From Streptomyces sp. LUP47B (GTDB lineage Bacteria > Actinomycetota > Actinomycetes > Streptomycetales > Streptomycetaceae): DNA of 64,000 bases. The notes under the pieces were generated by a model. That model made no database searches. It saw only the letters and a list, made by a program, of their open reading frames with translations, and was not told where the DNA came from. Of this stretch, positions 34,352 to 47,359 are shown one piece after another (the stretch's first letter is position 1; the number at the start of each line of letters is the position of its first letter). The stretch is taken from NCBI RefSeq assembly GCF_001746295.1, contig NZ_MJAH01000001.1:233884-297883 (forward strand), read 5' to 3'. The translations under genes and the position numbers were made by a program.

Positions 34352-34939
34352 TTATGCGGGGACCGTTCCGGAGGCGGTGACGCCGGCCTGCTGGAAATCT
34401 TCAAGGGTGGCTGCGGTGGTGTCCTGGGCGACACCAACGGAGTAGTCCAGGCGTACGTGTGCCCGGAAGCCGGCCTTCACCGCGTCGAGTGCGGTCGCGC
34501 GTACGCAGTGGTCGGTGGCGATACCTACCACGTCGACGTCCTCCACTCCACGTGCACGCAACCAGTCGGCCAGAGGGGTGCCCTGTTCGTCGGCGCCTTC
34601 GAAGCCGCTCTTGGAGGCGCTGTGCGCGCCCTTGAAGAAGACGGCGTCGACCTTGCCGCCGGTGACGGCGGGGGCGAAGTTGGGGTGGAACTCGCCGCCT
34701 TCGCCTCCGACTACGCAGTGGACGGGGAAGCTGTCCTTGAAGTCGGGGTGTTCGGAGAAGTGGCTGCCCGGATCGATGTGATGATCCCGGGTAGCCACGA
34801 CGTATTCATAGTCGCGTCCCGCGCTGTGCTCCACCAGGTCCGCGATGGCCGAGGCGATCCGCGCACCTCCCGCGACAGGGACGCTGCCTCCCTCACAGAA
34901 GTCTTTCTGCACATCCACGATGATCAAGCCTCGGCTCAT
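34352..34939 (-). CDS. pncA: Nicotinamidase/pyrazinamidase
   Basis: A 195-residue isochorismatase-fold amidase that deamidates nicotinamide to nicotinic acid for NAD salvage. The catalytic Asp lies in LIIVDVQKDF at the N-terminus, metal-site residues in TRDHHIDPGSHF, the catalytic Lys in AVFFKGA, and the catalytic Cys in GIATDHCVRATALDA. Length and motif order are normal. The ATG at 34939 is chosen because MSRGLIIVDV is the family start. It stands alone between a regulator and the urease operon. Confidence 0.9.
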   Translation of the reverse strand: MSRGLIIVDVQKDFCEGGSVPVAGGARIASAIADLVEHSAGRDYEYVVATRDHHIDPGSHFSEHPDFKDSFPVHCVVGGEGGEFHPNFAPAVTGGKVDAVFFKGAHSASKSGFEGADEQGTPLADWLRARGVEDVDVVGIATDHCVRATALDAVKAGFRAHVRLDYSVGVAQDTTAATLEDFQQAGVTASGTVPA

Positions 34940-34978
34940 CACGAACACCTTCCAGAACGGCGGCACAGGAGAAGGGGG

Positions 34979-34998
34979 CGTGACCTCACCGGGTCACG
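34979..34998. terminator. Hairpin after ureD
   Basis: CGTGACC-N6-GGTCACG, seven paired bases, between the ureD stop and pncA start. It may end the urease transcript or be a pncA operator; no T-run follows. Confidence 0.35.
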
Positions 34999-35049
34999 TT
35001 CGGGAATCCTTCCGATGCTGGTCCAGCATGGTCAGCAATTCCCGACAAT

Positions 35050-35973
35050 TTACGTCGAACGGATGATTTGGGATTGAGGCAGCATGGGCGCCGCCGTGGC
35101 GGCGGGCACCAGGTTTCTACGGGCGAGAGCGTGTGCGTGTGCTTGGTCGAGCAGGTGTCGCAGCCTTGAGGTGGTGGGTGCGACGGCGGTGGCGAGCAGT
35201 GCCGGGCCGCCTGCCAGCGGCGCGAGGCAGGCACAGCCGTCGTTCGTGCCTTCGCCGCCGAGCAGGACGGGGTCCCGTCGGACGTCGAGGCGCGGGTCGA
35301 CGATGAGGAGTTGGCCGACGGCGCGGTGCCCGTTCAGGACGGCCGGGCCGTCCCAGCCGGGTTCTGGGGCCCCGTAGGCGCTGTGCTGGTCGAGCAGGGG
35401 GCGTCCGGCGCGGTGGACCAGGATCCGGGTGACGAGGTGGCCGGGTTCCTCGCCGGCCCGGCCCAGGAGCTGTTCTTCTCGCAGCACCAGGCGTGCGGTG
35501 GCGGCGAGTTCCACGGTGTAGGTCTGGCGCAGGTTGCTGCCTGCGGCGCAGATCAGGGGCTGTGGCAGCCAGCGCAGACGGGCGTGTTCTGCGATGGTGA
35601 GGCGCACGTCGTAGGTGGCCGCGTCGGTGGTGGGGCCGCGCAGAGCGAGTGTGGCGGCGGCCGTGGTGACCTCCAGTTCAGCCCGGTCCTCGGCTGTGAT
35701 GTCGAGGGTGAGCCGGTCACCGCCCAATGGGGCGCTCATCGCGCTGATGATTCCCACGGTGGCGGCGTTGCCGTGGGTGCGCAGGCGCCGCAGGTGGAAG
35801 GGACCGTCGCTGTGCAGTTGCGGCAGGGTGGTGACGCGTCCGTTGTGCACGGCGCGGATCCGGGCCGTGGCGCGTACGCCATCGGGGTGCCCAGCGGGCT
35901 GGTGGGTTCCCGCTGAGGGGATGTCGGGGCCCGACGTGGTTCGAGCGGCGGCCAGTTGGGAGGAGGGGCTCAT
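35050..35973 (-). CDS. ureD: Urease accessory protein UreD
   Basis: A 307-residue urease maturation scaffold that, with UreF and UreG, delivers nickel to apo-urease. Recognisable blocks are [40 protein letters not shown] and [40 protein letters not shown] (cited in part). Its ATG overlaps the ureG stop as ATGA, so translation is coupled. It is the last gene of the operon. Divergent from typical UreD but clear from context. Confidence 0.88.
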   Translation of the reverse strand: MSPSSQLAAARTTSGPDIPSAGTHQPAGHPDGVRATARIRAVHNGRVTTLPQLHSDGPFHLRRLRTHGNAATVGIISAMSAPLGGDRLTLDITAEDRAELEVTTAAATLALRGPTTDAATYDVRLTIAEHARLRWLPQPLICAAGSNLRQTYTVELAATARLVLREEQLLGRAGEEPGHLVTRILVHRAGRPLLDQHSAYGAPEPGWDGPAVLNGHRAVGQLLIVDPRLDVRRDPVLLGGEGTNDGCACLAPLAGGPALLATAVAPTTSRLRHLLDQAHAHALARRNLVPAATAAPMLPQSQIIRST

Positions 35974-36659
35974 GCGGTTGCCCCAGTGCGCCACTTGTTG
36001 AGGTGGCAGGTGACCCAGTCGGCGACGTCGCGGATGCCGTCGGTCGTGGTGAGGCTGGTGAAGATGACGGGGAGGTCGCCGCGCTGTCGTTTCGCGTCGG
36101 TGGCCATGGTGCCCAGGTCGGCGCCCACGTGCGGGGCGAGGTCGGTCTTGTTGATGATGAGGAGGTCGGCGGTGGTGATGCCGGGGCCGCCCTTGCGGGG
36201 GATGTCGTCGCCGCTGGCCACGTCGATGACGAAGATCTGCACGTCGACGAGGCCCTTGGAGAAAGTGGCGGTGAGGTTGTCGCCGCCGGACTCGATGAGG
36301 ACGAGGTCGAGGGGGTGCAGGGTGGCTTCGAGGTGTTCGACGGCTTCCAGGTTGGCGGAGATGTCGTCGCGGATCGCGGTGTGGGGGCAGGCGCCGGTCT
36401 CCACAGCGGTGATCCGCTCGGGCGGCAGGACAGCTTCGCGCCGCAGGAACTCGGCGTCCTCGCGCGTGTAGATGTCGTTGGTGACCACCGCGATCGGCCA
36501 GGTATCGCGCAGGGCGCGGCACAGCGCGGCGACGGTCGCGGTCTTGCCGGAGCCGACCGGGCCGCCCAGGCCGACGCGCAGGGCGCGGCGGCTGCCGTCA
36601 GGCCGGGTCGCCGAAATGCTGGGGGTGTGCTCGTGAGGCTGGGAGTGGTCGAGGTGCAT
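35970..36659 (-). CDS. ureG: Urease accessory GTPase UreG
   Basis: A 229-residue SIMIBI-class GTPase that powers nickel insertion into urease. The P-loop GGPVGSGKT lies at residues 32-40; [13 protein letters not shown] carries the conserved CPH nickel motif; [12 protein letters not shown] and [14 protein letters not shown] (G4) follow. The N-terminal 15 residues contain four His, a modest metal-binding tail that might partly stand in for the missing UreE. Overlaps ureD by four bases and follows ureF by 39. Confidence 0.95.
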   Translation of the reverse strand: MHLDHSQPHEHTPSISATRPDGSRRALRVGLGGPVGSGKTATVAALCRALRDTWPIAVVTNDIYTREDAEFLRREAVLPPERITAVETGACPHTAIRDDISANLEAVEHLEATLHPLDLVLIESGGDNLTATFSKGLVDVQIFVIDVASGDDIPRKGGPGITTADLLIINKTDLAPHVGADLGTMATDAKRQRGDLPVIFTSLTTTDGIRDVADWVTCHLNKWRTGATA

Positions 36660-36698
36660 GGCAACTCCGTCGAAAGGCTCAGGTGTGGTTGATGCTCG

Positions 36699-37373
36699 TC
36701 AGGAGGCGAAGAGGCGGGCGGTCCAGGCGGCGTGCTGCTGTGCGGTGATGTCCAGCAGGGGTGAGGAAGCCGACGGCAGGGCGTTGAGGCCCTCGGTCAG
36801 GGCGCGTGTCGCGGCGTCGGCCGCGGCTTGTGCGACGTGATCGGTTTCGGGACCGAGGCGAGCCAGCAGGCCGGAGGCGTCGAGCGGGTCGAGGCTCAGC
36901 AGGCGCACGGCCGCAGTGGCCGGGCCGCCGACGCTCTCATAAGCGACGGCGTAGGCGGCGTCCAGCGGGTTGAGCCCGGCGGCCCGGGCGGCAAGGCCCA
37001 GCACGATGGGCTGGTGGGCGCCCTGGGGACGGGCGGCGGCCAGCAGTTCCAGGTCGTCGGACGGGAAGGTGGCACGGGCGGCGCGCATCATCTGCCGACC
37101 GAGCCTGCGGGCGACGGCACGCAGGGCGGGGACGGGAGTGCGCGCGTCGGCGGCATCGTCGAGCAGCAGCGGGTCGACTCCGGCGGCGGCCGCGGCGGCC
37201 AGGGCGGCCGCCGTCAGACCGGTGGTGTGCAGACGTCCGCGGCAGAACGCCTCCAGGCTGGGGGTGTCGTGTACGGCTTTGTGGGCGACGGCGGCTTCGA
37301 CACCACCGGAGTGGGCGTGCCCGCCGGCGGGGAAGCGGCCATCGGCCAACAAGAGCAGGGCTGCGCGGCTCAT
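36699..37373 (-). CDS. ureF: Urease accessory protein UreF
   Basis: A 224-residue all-helical urease chaperone. It opens ALLLLADGRFPAGGHAHSGGVEAAVAH, the conserved UreF start, with a later RLGRQMMRAARATFP helix and the LGLAARAAGLNPLDAAYAVAYE segment (cited in part). UreF forms a complex with UreD and recruits UreG. It lies 108 bases after the ureC stop in the same operon and is 39 bases before ureG. Confidence 0.93.
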   Translation of the reverse strand: MSRAALLLLADGRFPAGGHAHSGGVEAAVAHKAVHDTPSLEAFCRGRLHTTGLTAAALAAAAAAGVDPLLLDDAADARTPVPALRAVARRLGRQMMRAARATFPSDDLELLAAARPQGAHQPIVLGLAARAAGLNPLDAAYAVAYESVGGPATAAVRLLSLDPLDASGLLARLGPETDHVAQAAADAATRALTEGLNALPSASSPLLDITAQQHAAWTARLFAS

Positions 37374-37481
37374 GGGTGAGCGGGGTGACCTTTCGCAGGG
37401 TCGGATGGTGATGCGGGGGCCCAGGCTGGCACATCGGGCCAGCCGCAGCGGCAGGCCCGGAGCGGCCGGTCGGGTGGCGGT

Positions 37482-39520
<2,039 letters not shown>

Positions 39521-39524
<4 letters not shown>

Positions 39525-40372
39525 CGGACGATCCCTTCGCGCAGTCCCTGGATCTTGGCGAGGTCGCTGGTGTTGCTGCCTCCGGCTGTGACCTCGCCCT
39601 GGATCTGCACCAGTTCCACACAGCACTCGTCGCCCGGTTCGAAACGCACGGAGGTACCCGCGGCGATGTTGAGCCGCCGGCCCCTCGCCGCGTCGCAGTT
39701 CCACAGACTGCGGTCCCGGGGAACCGTCTGACCGGCGGGGACCTCGACGCTGACGAGCTTCAGCCCCGGGTTGACCTCGGCGAAGTGATAGTGGGAGCCG
39801 ACCTGGATGGGACGGTCGGACTCGTTCTTCACCCTGATCTTCGTTCTGCCCGGCCCCGGCAAGGTGGTGGCGTCCGTCTGCAGGCTGACGCCCCGCGTGT
39901 CCCCGTCGAGGTGGACGTTGAAGCAGATCGCGGCGTACCGGCGGGCCATTTCGTCGTCCTCCTGGCAGCCTACGGACGAGTCGCCGCAATCGGCCGGCCC
40001 CTGTGACGTGCGGGGTGGCTGGGGGTGCTCCACTTTGCCCGGATAGACGCCGGACCCCTCTGCTGCGGCCTCCGGAAGGGGGTCGTGGATGGTGACGAGC
40101 TTGGTGCCGTCGGGGAAGGTCGCTTCCACCTGGACGTTTTTGATCATTTCCGGGACGCCGTCCATCACGTCGTCACGGGTGAGTACCTGCCGGCCCGAGT
40201 CCATGATGTCGCTGACCGTCTTGCCGTCGCGTGCTGCTTCGAAGACGTGAACGGTCAGCAGGGCCATCGTCTCGGGGTAGTTCAGACGCAGTCCCCGGTC
40301 GCGGCGCTTGCGGGCCACGTCGGCCGCGACGTGGATCAGCAGGCGTTCCTGTTCATGCGGAGTCAAATGCAC
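39521..40372 (-). CDS. ureAB: Fused urease gamma-beta subunit UreAB
   Basis: A 283-residue fusion. Residues 1-100 are the gamma subunit ([62 protein letters not shown], cited in part). Residues about 180-270 are the beta subunit ([18 protein letters not shown] and [16 protein letters not shown]). A longer linker rich in Cys, Asp and Glu ([15 protein letters not shown]) joins them. I take the GTG at 40372 as start, at the family N-terminus. It is first in the operon, and its stop overlaps the ureC ATG (ATGA). Confidence 0.93.
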
Positions 40373-40654
40373 GATGACTCGTTTCTGTTGTGCGGATCGT
40401 GCGTGCGGCCGGGCATGGCCAGGTCGCGGACAACGCTCCCCGGACGGCAACGGACGCTCTACGAGCATCAGCGGGACAAGAACGGCGAAACGACCGAACG
40501 GCGGCTGACCCACACCATCTGATGAATCCGCGGGCCACCCGGTTTTCACCCCGCCAAGCGAGGAAGAAGCCGGGACGCAGACCTGCGTCAGGTGCAGGGG
40601 AGGCCTCGGCACGTGACTGGCCAACCAGCGTCATCACCCGGTCCCGGCCGGGCT

Positions 40655-41169
40655 GATGCCCAGGTCATCTGCGGCCACAAGGACATCAACACCACGATGG
40701 GCTACAACGCGATCTACCCACACGACACGATCGAAGCCCATCGAGCCTTCATCGCCCGCCGTCGGGCCCTGCGGCCCGCAGGCCCGCATACCGGACGCCC
40801 ACCGCCGAAGAGTAGGACCGGTCCCTCGGGCACTTCGAGAAGCGCAAGCTCTCCATCGGCATCTGCGGACGCTCCTTCGGAACGCCCTGCATCCACGAAC
40901 ACGCCTGCGTCCGCTGCTCCTTGCTTCGCCCCGAGCCCACCCAGCGCCCGCGTCTGGTGGAAATCCGCGACAACCTGCTCGCCCGAATCACGGAGGCCGA
41001 ACGCGAGGGTTGGGTGGGCGAACTGGACCGACTCGAAGTCAGCCTGGCGGGCGCGCAGGACAAACTTGCCCAGCTCGACGCTGAACAGACACGCCGAGGT
41101 CAGGCCGTCGACCTGGGCATGCCGGCCTTCCCGGACATCGCCGGCCGCGACGGCACCTTACCCCTGTGA
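40655..41169 (+). pseudogene. Tyrosine recombinase (integrase) C-terminal fragment
   Basis: Begins VICGHKDINTTMGYNAIYP, which includes the HxxxxTTMxY end of the tyrosine-recombinase catalytic core with its last His and the nucleophile Tyr. After RALRPAGPH the frame shifts, and then HFEKRKLSIGICGRSFGTPCIHEHACVRCSLLRPEPTQRPRLVEI (cited in part) continues the C-terminal tail typical of actinomycete integrases. At least one frameshift and loss of the N-terminal two thirds make it inactive. No tRNA or attachment site is visible beside it. The 280 bases upstream hold no gene. Confidence 0.6.
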
Positions 41170-41416
41170 CCCGGACGAGATGCCCCTCGGCACTCCAGGC
41201 GATGTGTCAGTGAGAGTGTGTGAATCGGAATGCCTCTCTTCAGTATCAGGCCGTCCGAAGGGTAGCGACGTGGACCTGCCCGCACACGCCTCTGTGGGGG
41301 GCTGGTCTCCGCCATCCACGTCGGCGACGTCGAGGCCGTCGCGGTGATCAATGGCGGGATGTATTGATCATTATCGTCGTTAACTCAGGCCTTCAATCAG
41401 GTGGTGGGAGGCCCTC
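41170..41416. other. Gap downstream of integrase fragment
   Basis: About 250 bases with no recognisable gene or repeat, ending at the terminator of the glycosidase cluster. Confidence 0.35.
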
Positions 41417-41450
41417 GGGGCCGGGTCCGTACGGTGTCGGACCCGGCCCC
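41417..41450 (-). terminator. Strong hairpin ending the glycosidase cluster
   Basis: GGGGCCGGGTCCG and CGGACCCGGCCCC pair perfectly over 13 bases with an 8-base loop, immediately after the last leftward gene of the cluster (stop at 41457). Confidence 0.75.
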
Positions 41451-41456
41451 CGCCTG

Positions 41457-42797
41457 TCAGTTCTGCAGGCGCCAGTGCTGATTGGCGCCACCCGAGCAAC
41501 TCCACAGCTGGACTTTCGTCCCGTTGGCCGTCGCCTGGCCACTGGCGTCCAGGCAGAGCCCCGACTGCGCTGCCGTGATCGTGCCGTCGGGGTTGATGTT
41601 CCACTGCTGGTCCGGCTGCCCGCTGCAGTCCCAGATCGCCGCAGGGGTGCCGTTGCCCGCGCCCTGGCCGACGCCCAGGCACTTGTTGCCGTAGACGACC
41701 AGCTGCTTTCCGGCGGAGTAGGTCCACCGCTGGTTGGAGCCGCCGTTGCAGTCCCACAGCTGTGCCTGCGTGCCGTTGGCCGTGGTCGAGTTGTTGATGT
41801 CGAGGCAGCGTCCGGACTGCTGACCGACGATCTCCTGGTTTTCGGAGGGCTGCGGTGTCGGCGGCGTGCTCGAGCCGAACTGGGTGAAGAACTGCCACAC
41901 CGCTGCCGACGTCCAGGTGCGCCAGCCGTCACCGGTGGAACCGTCGATGGGGCCCGGGTCGTGGCCCGCTCCGTCGAACGCGGCCCAGACGACGGGGTAT
42001 CCGGACCTGCAACCGGAGTAGGTGGTGATGATGTGCGTCAAGCTTCCGTTGGCCGGCTCGGGCGGGTTCTGCGGGGTGCAGCCGTTCGTCCGGACGAAGG
42101 TGTCGCGCAGGTCTCGTCCCGACTGGATGGGCAGCACGTTGTCCCTGAGGCCGTGCAGTCCCATGTAGGCGATGGGCTGGTTGCCGCCGTTGCAGCCGCT
42201 GAGGTTCGCGCCGGAGTAGACCGCGACCGCGCGGAAGACCGTCGCCCGGGAGCAGGCGAGGGCGTACGACATCGCGCCGCCGTAGCTGAAGCCGGCGGAG
42301 AACAGCTGGGTGGTGTCCACGCACAGGCCCGATTCGATCTGGTTGACCATGGCGTCGACGAAGGCCACGTCCTGGCCGCCGGGGTTGGCCCAGCCGTTGC
42401 CGTTGCCCTGGGGGGCGACGAAGATCGTGCTGTTGTTCGCGTTGTCCGCCAAGCGCCTGAGGCCGTAGTAGGACCAGTTGTAGCCGTCCGTGCCTCCCGA
42501 GTCGACGTCGTTCGCGGTGCCGCCCCGCCAGTGGAAACCGAAGACCAGCCGGTAGGGGTGGTTGCTGTCGTAGCCGGCCGGGACCCGCAGGATGTAACTG
42601 CGATTCTGGCCGCCGCTCTGAATCGTGTGATTGCCGCTGGTCAGCGCCGGCGCCTTGCCGCAGCCGGCGCTCGCCGCGGCGGCGGACCTCGTGGCCGGCG
42701 CGGGGGTGCCGAGGGCGCTGCTGAACGAGGTGCCCGCGGTGGTCAGGATAAGGAGCAGTGCGGCCGCGATGGACATTAAGAGCGGTTTACGTTCCAT
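41457..42797 (-). CDS. Secreted CE1-like esterase (PHB depolymerase/feruloyl esterase type) with ricin module
   Basis: A 446-residue secreted protein with a Sec signal peptide (residues 1-30). Residues 45-310 form an alpha/beta-hydrolase of the PHB depolymerase/LpqC group, which contains many bacterial feruloyl esterases; the nucleophile is Ser171 in AGFSYGGA. A proline-threonine linker leads to a ricin-type beta-trefoil at residues 320-446 with three repeats ending NQRW, DQQW and NQHW (the QxW motif). GGAGAG precedes the ATG. It is the last gene of the leftward glycosidase run, and probably removes feruloyl or acyl groups from cell-wall polysaccharide. Confidence 0.85.
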   Translation of the reverse strand: MERKPLLMSIAAALLLILTTAGTSFSSALGTPAPATRSAAAASAGCGKAPALTSGNHTIQSGGQNRSYILRVPAGYDSNHPYRLVFGFHWRGGTANDVDSGGTDGYNWSYYGLRRLADNANNSTIFVAPQGNGNGWANPGGQDVAFVDAMVNQIESGLCVDTTQLFSAGFSYGGAMSYALACSRATVFRAVAVYSGANLSGCNGGNQPIAYMGLHGLRDNVLPIQSGRDLRDTFVRTNGCTPQNPPEPANGSLTHIITTYSGCRSGYPVVWAAFDGAGHDPGPIDGSTGDGWRTWTSAAVWQFFTQFGSSTPPTPQPSENQEIVGQQSGRCLDINNSTTANGTQAQLWDCNGGSNQRWTYSAGKQLVVYGNKCLGVGQGAGNGTPAAIWDCSGQPDQQWNINPDGTITAAQSGLCLDASGQATANGTKVQLWSCSGGANQHWRLQN

Positions 42798-42847
42798 GCT
42801 CTCCTTCTTCCGTGGTCGAGTTCTGCTGTCCTACGGGGAGCGCCGGT

Positions 42848-44827
42848 TCACACCCCGGTGATGGTCCACGCGTTGTTGGTGCTGGAGTTCGGGGTCCACA
42901 GCACCGTGGTGGAGCCGGCCGTGGTGCTGCCGCTGCCGTCGAGGGCGGTGCTGGTGCCCCGGTTGACGATCTGGTAGCGGTTGTCGCCGAGGCTGTTGAG
43001 CGACCACTGCTGGTTGTTGCCACCGTTCCACGCTTCCTGGCGGGCTGGAGCGCCGTTGGCGGCGTTGCCCCAGCTGTCGGCGGCCATGCCGTTGGTGCGG
43101 TTCATGATGCGGTAGTAGCCGTTGCCCAGGTCGATCAGCTGCCACTGCAGGTTGGTGCTGCCGTCGTAGTTCCACTGCTTGAGGTTGGAGCCGGCGGCGA
43201 CGCTGCCCCCGCTGTCGAGTACCAGTCCGCTGGTCACGTTGGCGATCCTCACCCAGGTCGTGGAGCCGCCCGGCGCGCCCAGGACAGGGATCTCACCCGA
43301 GAAGGTGAGCTTGACCGTGTACGCCAGCGCGCTGTAGGGCGGGTTGGACGACGGCATCGCCAGGTGCAGGCCGGACGCGTCCTGGGCCGGTGCGGGCAGG
43401 TCGATGTAGGTGCCCGCGGTGTTGCCGAGCAGTTGGGCGCCGGTCAGGCTGCTGAGGTTGATCTGGTTCGAGTTCAGCGTCGTGACGGTCATGGTGCCGC
43501 CCTGCCAGCCCAGGGCAGTGGCGTACAGGACCTTGTTGTCGCGGCTGCGGGTGAACCGGATGTCCTGCGGTTTGCCGGCCACCGGTCCGCTGAAGGAGCC
43601 TCCGCCCATCTTGGTGGGGCCCTCGCCGTAACTGGCCCAGGAGCGGGTGGAGTAGACCGCCTCTCCGAAGCGGCCGAGCCAGTCGCCCATGGCGAGCAGG
43701 ATGGACTGCTGTCCGGAAGGGATGGTGCCGTCGGCCATCGGGGCGATGTTCAGCAGCATGTTGCCGCCCTTGCTGACCCGGTCGATCAGCGAGTGGAGCA
43801 GCGCCTGCGTCGAGTAGTAGCCGATGCCCACCGTGTAGCACCAGCTGGAGGAGGAGATGCTGTCGTCGGTCAGCCAGTAGGGGGTGAGCAGCCCCGCCGG
43901 TCCGCCGCGCTCGAAGTCGAAGACCTCACCCTTGTTGTTGAGGCCGTCCTTGTAGGTCGCGACCACGTCCGTGTTCCACGCGACGGCTTGGTTGTAGTAG
44001 TGCGCGAGGAACTGGAGCCGGTAGGACTCCTGCACCAGGTGCAGGTTGAAGTCCTGCCAGACCAGGTCCGGTTGGTAGCCGTCGATGACCTCGACCAGCT
44101 TGTCGTACCAAAGCTTGTTCTCCGCCGCCGTGCCCTGCTGGCCGTAGAGGATGCGGAGCATCGGGTCCGACTGGTTCGGCACGTTGTCGTAGAAGCCGGT
44201 GAAGTGGTAGGCGTGGTGCAGGGAGGCCATGAACTTCAGTCCCTGCCCGCGGATGGCCTGCGCGTGCAGCCCCGCCAGGTCGAGTCTGGGGCCGTGCTGG
44301 ACCGAGTTCCACGGGTTGGCGCGGCTGTTCCACATGGAGAAGCCGTCGTGGTGCTCGGCGACCGGGCCGGCGAACCGGGCGCCCGCGGCCTTGAACAGCC
44401 GGGCCCAGGCGTCCGGGTCGAACTTGCCGCCCTGGGAGACCAGTTTGGGGGCGAACTGGACGAAGTTGCCCGCCTTGTCACGGGCGCCGTCGATGAAGTT
44501 GTGGTACGGCCATGCCGAGGGGTCGCCGTAAGTGGCCTTGTGGTGGTTGTTCTCGGCCGAGCCGCCGATGTACATGTTGCGCGGATACCACTCGTTGCCG
44601 AAGGCGGGGACGCTGAAGACGCCCCAGTGGTAGTAGATGCCGAACTTGGCGTCCTGGAACCAGGCCGGGGCCGGGGGGTGCTGGTCCACGGAGGTCCAGC
44701 TCGCGGTGTAACTTCCGGGGCCGTCGGTGGCGGCGGCCTCGGGCGCGAACCGCAGCAGGCCGTAGGCCGTCGCCGCGCCGGCCGCGGCCAGCAGTCGGCG
44801 CCGGCTGAGCGGCAGGGAGGAGGACAT
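42848..44827 (-). CDS. Secreted alpha-L-fucosidase (GH29) with ricin-like module
   Basis: A 659-residue enzyme with a Tat signal (SRRRLLAAAGAATA). The GH29 domain spans about residues 40-400. AWFQDAKFGIYYHWGVFSVPAFGNEWYP is the family opening (cited in part), EHHDGFSMWNS the substrate pocket, and DLVWQDF holds the nucleophilic Asp. A beta-sandwich follows to about 520, then a carbohydrate-binding ricin-like module at 530-659 with LQWQLIDLGNGYYRIMNR and NQQWSLNSLGDNRYQIVNR repeats. It would release alpha-linked fucose from xyloglucan, arabinogalactan or glycans. Confidence 0.88.
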   Translation of the reverse strand: MSSSLPLSRRRLLAAAGAATAYGLLRFAPEAAATDGPGSYTASWTSVDQHPPAPAWFQDAKFGIYYHWGVFSVPAFGNEWYPRNMYIGGSAENNHHKATYGDPSAWPYHNFIDGARDKAGNFVQFAPKLVSQGGKFDPDAWARLFKAAGARFAGPVAEHHDGFSMWNSRANPWNSVQHGPRLDLAGLHAQAIRGQGLKFMASLHHAYHFTGFYDNVPNQSDPMLRILYGQQGTAAENKLWYDKLVEVIDGYQPDLVWQDFNLHLVQESYRLQFLAHYYNQAVAWNTDVVATYKDGLNNKGEVFDFERGGPAGLLTPYWLTDDSISSSSWCYTVGIGYYSTQALLHSLIDRVSKGGNMLLNIAPMADGTIPSGQQSILLAMGDWLGRFGEAVYSTRSWASYGEGPTKMGGGSFSGPVAGKPQDIRFTRSRDNKVLYATALGWQGGTMTVTTLNSNQINLSSLTGAQLLGNTAGTYIDLPAPAQDASGLHLAMPSSNPPYSALAYTVKLTFSGEIPVLGAPGGSTTWVRIANVTSGLVLDSGGSVAAGSNLKQWNYDGSTNLQWQLIDLGNGYYRIMNRTNGMAADSWGNAANGAPARQEAWNGGNNQQWSLNSLGDNRYQIVNRGTSTALDGSGSTTAGSTTVLWTPNSSTNNAWTITGV

Positions 44828-44896
44828 GTGGGGGCCTCTCGGAGGAATTGACGGAAGGGCTGTCTTCGGTCGCTGATCGTCAGCCGGGCACCCGGA

Positions 44897-47359
<2,463 letters not shown>

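Noticed and set aside
40373..41169. tRNA attachment site beside the integrase fragment
   Set aside because: No cloverleaf or tRNA 3' sequence could be found, and the integrase is only a fragment.
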